A stretch of 64,000 nucleotides of DNA from Vicia villosa (Eukaryota; Streptophyta; Magnoliopsida; Fabales; Fabaceae). The first letter of the stretch is position 1. Each line of letters opens with the position of its first letter. Under the pieces are notes generated by a model, which worked only from the letters and a program-made list of their open reading frames with translations, did no database searches and was not told the origin of the DNA. The DNA is taken from positions 64,926,336 through 64,990,335 of the forward strand of contig NC_081183.1 in the NCBI RefSeq assembly GCF_029867415.1. The letters are read 5' to 3'. Made by a program: the position numbers and the translations under genes. Positions 58,001-64,000 of this stretch are shown piece after piece.

Positions 58001-58866
58001 AACAAGATGCCATGGAGGAAATTTCTAAACCGGATAAAAACAGTCCTCAAGAAACTTCAACCTTTGAAACCATAGTTACTCCTGGAACAACTTCGACGCC
58101 TATCTCTACGAAACCTACTCTTTCAGAATTGGAACAACTTAAGCAAATTGACCCTCTCAGCTTCCTAAAGGCCATGATGAATGCGAATACTATTTCGCCC
58201 TCTGAACTTGAGGTCTCTCCAGCTGTTCCTACAGAATCTGGTGACAAAGAGGACACCCCTAATCTCCTTCATCAAATAAAAGAAAAGTTCTTTGAAACCA
58301 ATCTTGTTGACGTCCTTAGTAAGAATCCTACCAAGAGTCATAGCTTGAATCAACTTTTGAAGAAAGTTGATCTGTTTCAAGTTTCAAAAGAAGTTTCAGA
58401 GGTGATTGTCTTGCTGGGTTCTCTAGTCGAACAACTCCAGGCCAATATTCTTCGAAAACAAAATGTCGACGAACAGCTGACTGCGAAAATGGCCTCTCAT
58501 AATTCTTCGTGGAAATCTGCTATTGATGCAACCAAACAGGGTGAAGCCCTTAAGCTTAAATATTCGAAGAACCAGGAAGCATATGACGAATGTGAGAAGA
58601 ACATCAACTCTTGGAAGCAAGAGATAAAAATGCTCGAAGAGAAGATAAAGGAGGCTGAAACTCGTCAGACAACTATCCAAAAGGCCAACCAACAAGATCT
58701 GCTCGACGTAGCACAATTGGGGATCCAACACTTCGAAACTGCCCAGAAGTTAATGCCAGAAATTGAAGAATTGAAGAAACAACGGGCGTTGCTTGAACTT
58801 CGTATGTCTTCATGGGAAGCTCAGTATTCGAAGATCAAAGATAGTCTCCCTAAAGATTTTAATTAG
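55026..58866 (+). pseudogene. Plant mobile domain (PMD) gene, four exons, antisense to pol
   Basis: ATG at 55026 lies in a good plant start context (ATCCATGGCT). Exon 1 (55026-57216) encodes the PMD: LVAAVHFWDASHNTFHLPCG followed by TPTLFDIAAITGLRP is the family signature. Introns at 57217-57293, 57561-57637 and 57708-57787 all have GT...AG ends and join the exons in phase (0, 0 and 1). Exon 2 encodes a basic, serine-rich linker. Exon 4 (57788-58866) encodes an acidic region and a C-terminal coiled coil (IKMLEEKIKEAETRQTTIQK). Exon 1 has stops at 55896-55898, 56262-56264 and 56289-56291 and a frameshift near 56372, so this copy is broken. PMDs are associated with transposons and with a few host silencing factors. 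Function within retroelements is unknown. All exons lie inside the Tat element. Confidence 0.83.
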
Positions 58867-59325
58867 TTACCTCAAACTTTGTACTTCGTTATCATGCTGT
58901 ACTTTTGCTTTGTAATCAAACTCTTCGCAGAATATATATGTATGCTTAACTTTTATCTGCTTAACTTTGACCATATTTTTGCAACACTCGCAAGCAGTGT
59001 TTTTAGCAAATCTTCCAGATTTCGCCAAAATCTATTTTCTGATTTGCCACAGTAATTTTAATTAATGTAAAACACGTGATCTGACCATCCTTCGCACCCT
59101 TTAGCTTAGACTTGACGTTTCCACTCCCTTAGCCGTAATCATTATTAAGTGATGACGTCACTTTCTCCAAAACATCTCTTTAAGACGTGCGTGCATCAGT
59201 TTTTCATGATTGAATCTCAACTTCCAAGGGCGGGAAACGGCGGAAGCCATAACTTCTCTTTGGAATACCAAACGCAGTCTAATCAAACATTAAAAATTAA
59301 ACTGTTCCACTCCTGCCCCCAGGTC
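58867..59325 (+). other. Spacer between the two antisense genes with bZIP-type sites
   Basis: It holds the 3' end of the PMD gene and upstream DNA of the next gene. A G-box CACGTG at 59073-59078 and a perfect TGACGTCA palindrome at 59153-59160 are visible. No further gene. Confidence 0.6.
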
Positions 59326-59333
59326 TATATAAG
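59326..59333 (+). promoter_or_regulatory. TATA box of the second antisense gene
   Basis: TATATAAG followed by GGCTTAACATCACACTTC, 126 bases upstream of the ATG at 59459. It is a near-perfect plant TATA box with a CT-rich leader after it. Confidence 0.68.
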
Positions 59334-59458
59334 GGCTTAACATCACACTTCTTTTCTTCACTCTTGTTCCATAAAACCTTATCTTGAAACTTCGTTCCTC
59401 CCTTTGCATTTTCTCAAACACAAAACCAGAAAAACATTTCCAAATTTTTCTCTCCAAA

Positions 59459-60190
59459 ATGGCAGTACCCCTCACTTATAACAATATCAGAGCTTGCATC
59501 AAAAAAGAGTTCAAAGTTTCTGAAGAAGACTTTGAAAGCAATTCCATAAGCATTCGTGCTTTGTTTGTTAACCAAGAGCTTGATTTCTATTATGAAATCT
59601 TGGAGGGACCTGTTTACCCTAACATGTTAGCAGATTTTTGGATGTTTGCGTCTCTACGCATAGATCCACAAGGTAGAACCACTGTAATCTCTGAGGTTCG
59701 AGGTGCCCACATTAGGATCACTCCCACTACTATCTCTAACCTAATGAGATGCAACAACTCTAGGGAGACCTTTGATGATAACAGCTTCAACATGACCACT
59801 CATCTTCTGTTGAGGACTCTCATGGACAATGACCCTTTCAGCGCCAAGGTCATTAGGATTTGGCACCAACTCCTTGTGGGTAATTTTCATCCATGAAACC
59901 ATGATCAAAATAGCATCATGGTGGAAGATTTAGAGTTTATACTCTGTGGCTTTCGTGGGAAGAAAATCAACTTTCCTTTGATAATCTTCAAAGGGCTTGT
60001 TGAGGCAGTTTCTATGGCTGCTGCTCGTCAAGGGGTTGTGACGTGTCTTCCATATGGGAGGCTCCTATCTTACATATTCCTCAAAAAGGGTATAGTGAGA
60101 AGGATGCGCAACTCTGGGTCCATGGATATGTTCGAGGCAGAAAGCTTGCCCCTGCTATCCCTAGAAGGTCTAGACCAAAGGATCAATTAG
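59459..60190 (+). pseudogene. Putative plant transposon-associated protein, antisense to pol
   Basis: ATG at 59459 (MAVPLTYNNIRACIKKEFKV) lies in the context CAAAATGGC and is preferred to an in-frame extension upstream that lacks an ATG. One in-frame TGA at 59894-59896 splits a frame that otherwise runs to 60190, about 244 codons in all. Segments such as VISEVRGAHIRITPTTISNL, then HQLLVG and FPLIIFKGLVEAVSMAA resemble the 'putative plant transposon protein' domain (PF20167 type) found in many plant retroelement-linked ORFs. It has no intron and no recognisable catalytic motif. It is the second gene of the antisense pair in this Tat element and runs convergently with pol. Domain assignment is by motif memory and is moderate. 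Confidence 0.68.
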
Positions 60191-60410
60191 CCAGTGGTTT
60201 GCCTTAGGTTTTCATGTTTTCTCTTTTGTACTCTTCAACGTTTTGGGTCATGCTCTTAGGCTTCATTTTGTAATGCATGTAATCTTTCACTTTCTAATGA
60301 CAAATATTTTGATGTTTCTTTGTCTCTTTACTTCATTTATCGTATATTTTGATCACAAAGCCATTTTGGTATTAGTTCAACCATTTTGGCTTACGTAGTA
60401 CCTTGAATAT
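60191..60410. other. Convergent 3' ends of the antisense gene and Tat pol
   Basis: This is a short interval with T-rich and TGTAAT-type 3'-end signals on the plus strand (about 60220-60290). No gene. Confidence 0.5.
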
Positions 60411-63400
60411 CTACGTTTTTGCAATCTTTACTTCGTACATGCTTGGTTTATATCTCTTCAGATATTTCCCATTTACTCTTAAGATCCTGCGATCTTCTGC
60501 TAATTCTTCGATTTCGTAAGCATTATTCGAAAATACCTTTAAGATTCGAAAGGATCCTTCCTAGTGTGGGGACCATTTACCAAGTGCCTGATTCTTTTGA
60601 TCTATAGGTAAAATAACTTTCCAAACTAAGTCGTTATTGATAAACATTTTACCTTTCACCTTTTTGTTGTATGCTCTGGATACTCTTTCCTTTTGCCTTT
60701 TTATCATCTCCAATGCTCGAAGTCTATCTTCATCCAGGTCTACTAATTCATTCATCATTAACTCCCAGTATATGTTGGGAGGGATTTCTGCCTGTCTTTG
60801 TATCCTTACTGACTGCAGGTATATCTCGATTGGGAGTACTGCGTCGTGACCAAACGTCAGTTGCAAAGGCGTTGTATTTGTAGCTTCTTTTGGAGATGTT
60901 CGACAAGCCCAAAGTGCTTGGTCCAAAGTTTTATGCCAATTCTTGGGTTTTTTCCCCACATGTTTCTTGATAAGACCAATTATTATCTTGTTTGCTGCTT
61001 CAACTTGTCCATTTGCCTGAGCATAGTAAGGTGTAGAAGTAAACAATTTGAACCCTATTTCTTTGGCGAAGTCCTGCATCTTTTGCCCAGTGAACACTGA
61101 TCCTTGATCAGTAGTTATACTTTCTGGATTCCAAATCTGTATATAATATGTTTCTAAATAAACTCAATCACGGCCTCTTGATCCACATTCGCGAGTGGTA
61201 TTGCTTCGACCCATTTTGTGAAGTAGTCTATTCCTACCAATATGTATCTTTGACCTTTAGACGATTTGGGGTGAATTTCTCCAATCAAATCTAGTGCCCA
61301 TCCCCTAAAAGGCCATGGTTTCACTATTGAACTTAATTCGTTCGCTGGGGCGTGTTGGATACCTGCATGTTCTTGACATTCTTGACACCCTTTCGCAAAC
61401 TCTATGCAGTCTTTTAACATGGAAGGCCAATACATTCCGTAACGAAACAGAAGCCATTTCATTTTGTGTCCTGCTTGATGTGCACCACATGCTCCACTGT
61501 GTACATTTGAAAGAGCCAAATATGCTTCTGCTTCACCCAAGCATTTCAACAATACACCTTCAGGAGTTTTCTTGAACAATTCGTTTCCCATCAGGAAATA
61601 TGACAGGGCTCTATATTTCACCTTCCTGTCTGTGTCTGTCGAAGGATTTTTTAGATAGTTTACTATTGGACTCCTCCAATCTGCATCTGTCAATGAGTCT
61701 ATGTTTAATACTTCGAACTCTTCTTTGTTAGCGTAACCTAATTGTGAATTCTCCAGATCACTTGGGGAAAGTTTAGTAGACATTGCTCTCCCTCTTACTT
61801 CAATCAGTTCCTCTAACTTCTCTTTTGATACCCTGTATCCTGAGGCTAACTGTGCCAAGTCATTTGCTTCTTGGTTGTTGGCCCTTGAGACGTGTTTTAA
61901 TTCCACATATTCGAATTTCTTGAGCAACCTATTTGCTATGACAAATTACATGATCAAATTTTCTTTGATGCATTTGTATTCCTTTGTCAGTTGTCTAATC
62001 ACCAGTTCAGAATCTCCTTTAATTTCGACTCTGGTTGCCCCCAATTCTAACAAAGCTTGAAGTCCAGCAATTAGTGCTTCGTATTCAGCTTCTTTGTTGG
62101 AGCATAAAGGACCTTCAATCTTATACTTGAGCTTTGTTGGAATTCCATCAGGAGAAATTATCAATATTCCAACACCAGTTCCTTCTCTATGAGTCGAACC
62201 ATCGAAGTATAGCTTCCAAGGCTTCAAATCTACATATTGTTGAGGGTTCTCAACCACTGCATGGTCAACAATGAAATCTGATACAATCTGACCTTTCATT
62301 GCCTTGAGAGGTTGAAATATCAATGAGTACTCAGTAAGGGCTAAAGCCCATTTTCCAATTCAACTGTGCAATATTGGCTTTGATAACATATGTTTGATAA
62401 CATTGCAATGAGACGAAACATAAACATCAACTGGCTTTATATAATACTTGAGTTTGATACAAGAGAAATATAAACAAAGGCAGAGTTTTTCTATTGCGCT
62501 ATACCTAGTCTCTGCATCATTGAGTACTCTACTTAAATAATAAATGGCTCTTTCGATGCCATTTTCATCTTCTTGTGCTAACATACTACCTATTGTATTA
62601 TCTGAAGCTGAAATATACAGGCGCATGTGCTTCTTCCCATTTGAGGGATATAAGATTGGTGGATGGATCAAGTATTGCTTGATTTTATCAAAAGCTTCTT
62701 GATGTTCGACACGCCATTCGAACTTTCCTTCCCTTAGACGAAGTAGAGGGGAGAAAGCTTGTGTGCGTCCACTCAAACTAGAGATGAACCTTCTTAAGAA
62801 GTTTATCTTCCCCAGCAAGGACTGTAATTCTTTCTTCGTGGATGGAGGCTTGGTTTCCATAATAGCCTTCGTTTTATTCTGATTAATTTCTATCCCCTTT
62901 TTATGAACCACGAAACCCACGAAATCTCCAGCCTGCACAAAGAAAGCACATTTGAGGGGATTCATCTTTAAGCCATGTTTTCTCATTCTTTAGAATGATT
63001 GGCTTAGATGATCGAGATGATCGCAATCTGAGACAGATTTAACAACGATGTCATCTATGTATACTTGCATGAACCTTTCTATAAAATCATGAAATATAGA
63101 ATTCATTGCTCTCTGGTAGGTTGCCCCAGCATTCTTTAAACCGAAAGGCATTACAACCCACTCATAGGTGCCTATTGCCCCTGGGAAACGAAAAGCTGTT
63201 TTAGACACATCTTCCTCTGCAATGAAAATCTGATTATAACCAGAGTATCCATCCAACATACTTAGATATTCGAAACCTGCGGCTGAATCCACTAACATTT
63301 CTGCCACAGGCATGGGATATTCATCCTTAGGAGTTGCTGCATTCAGATCACGAAAATCTATGCATACTCTTAATGAACCATTCTTTTTAATAACCGGTAC

Positions 63401-64000
63401 AATATTAGCAATCCATTCGACATACCTTGTGGTTCTGATGAACTTACACCGTAGGAGTCTTTCGACTTCTTCTTTAATCTTCGAATGAATTTCTGGTGCG
63501 AACCTTCTAGGAGTTTGCTTGATGGGCTTTTTTCCTTCCTTTATGGGTAACTTCAATTCAACCAAATCGCGCCCTAAACCAGGCATCTCATCGTAATCCC
63601 ATGCAAAGCAATCTTTGTTCTTCTTCAACAACGCAACCACTTTTGACTTCAGCGTTAACTCTAGTTTCGCATTGACGTATGTCACCCTCTTTTGATCTCC
63701 GTCTCCGAGATTTACTTCTTCGAGTGGATCTTGGGCTAACATTTTGATATTTGATCCCATTGGGTCCTTCTCGAATCCCAAAGGCTCTTCGTCGTAGATT
63801 GCATCCAATCTTTGACCTATCTCTTCTCCTGAAATCTCTTTGACTTGGACTGAATCTTCAGGCAGGTGAGGGACTGTATCTATCCCCATATCTGGAGTTT
63901 CTTCCTTTTTTAGACCTTCATTAAACAATATGTTTAACAATTCGGCTTCGAGAGCCGTCTTTCTTTTATTCTCGGCTACGTAAGCAGAAATCTTTTCGAA
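60411..64000 (-). pseudogene. Tat pol: RT, RNase H, archaeal-type RNase H, integrase (partial, degenerate)
   Basis: It enters from the right of the window. The block 63940-62990 carries an acidic leader, RT (WIANIVPVIKKNGSLRVCID, VMPFGLKNAGATYQRAM) and the catalytic YIDD near 63055. The next block (62986-62360) holds the RT thumb and first RNase H. The next (62323-61946) starts the archaeal-type RNase H ([15 protein letters not shown]). 61927-61154 finishes it and begins integrase (CQECQEHAG, then ALDLIGE). 61097-60411 holds the second aspartate, GQVEAANK and the C-terminus. Breaks are stops at 62990, 62360, 61946, 61154 and 60561 and a one-base shift near 61120. Apart from that shift all parts share a frame. 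Reverse transcription and integration were the original roles. This copy is inactive. Confidence 0.9.

Larger units (their letters stand above)
53710..64000 (-). mobile_element. Tat-lineage Ty3/gypsy element with antisense genes, 3' part
   Basis: On the minus strand it holds pol (from beyond 64000 to 60411), then a region with two genes on the opposite strand, then a polypurine tract and the 3' LTR. RT, two RNase H domains and integrase have Tat features. The 5' LTR and gag are outside the window. Extra antisense ORFs between pol and the 3' LTR are known in Tat elements. Confidence 0.85.

Noticed and set aside
59149..59340. Open frame just upstream of the second antisense gene
   Set aside because: It covers the presumed promoter with TGACGTCA and TATATAAG, and shows no domain.
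1..64000. tRNA or rRNA genes and CRISPR arrays
   Set aside because: None seen by eye. Sequences resembling tRNA ends are retrotransposon primer sites, and the regular repeats are minisatellites without spacers.

Overview
This window is repeat-rich nuclear DNA from a plant, most likely a legume of tribe Fabeae (pea, vetch, lentil or grass-pea type). That is inferred from the very large Ogre-type Ty3/gypsy element with a tRNA-Arg-like primer site and an internal intron, and from chromovirus, Athila and Tat elements beside a CACTA transposon. I found no host protein gene, rRNA, tRNA or CRISPR array. Nearly every base can be placed in, or next to, a mobile element, and most coding regions carry stops or frameshifts.

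Layout from left to right. 1-6424: most of a CACTA (En/Spm) DNA transposon on the minus strand, entering from outside the window and ending at a CACTACAAGAAAA terminus at 6424, with a TNPA-like gene, a TNP2-like transposase and palindromic subterminal repeats. 6425-7395: AT-rich DNA with two short tandem repeats. 7396-about 8822: a Ty1/copia fragment (gag, primer site, truncated LTR), minus strand. About 8823-29993: an Athila-type Ty3/gypsy fragment, minus strand, split inside its protease by an 18,241 bp insertion (9524-27764). The insertion is a tandem array of a non-coding LTR retrotransposon with four LTRs and three internal regions, bounded by a 5 bp target duplication (AGAAT).

29994-49958: a complete-looking Ogre element (19,965 bp, minus strand) with 3,984 bp LTRs, ORF1, gag-protease, a predicted 259 nt intron and RT-RNase H-integrase, then a 3' spacer holding three covarying RNA hairpins and a 47 bp minisatellite. 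A 67 bp copy of the Ogre 3' internal end follows the right LTR, which suggests a tandem or recombined Ogre. 50026-about 51143: an LTR-like insertion with a TATA box and four GAGACG-TG-CGTCTC palindromes. 51134-52371: pieces of a second, diverged Ogre. 52372-about 53709: an LTR-like segment starting TGTAACGCC.

About 53710-64000: the 3' part of a Tat-lineage Ty3/gypsy element, minus strand and running out of the window. Between its pol and 3' LTR it carries two genes on the opposite (plus) strand: an intron-containing plant mobile domain gene and a single-exon gene resembling plant transposon-associated proteins, each preceded by a TATA-like box. The most unusual items are the LTR-sharing tandem array with a mosaic LTR, the covarying hairpin triplet in Ogre, the palindrome cluster upstream of a TATA box, and the spliced antisense genes in the Tat element.
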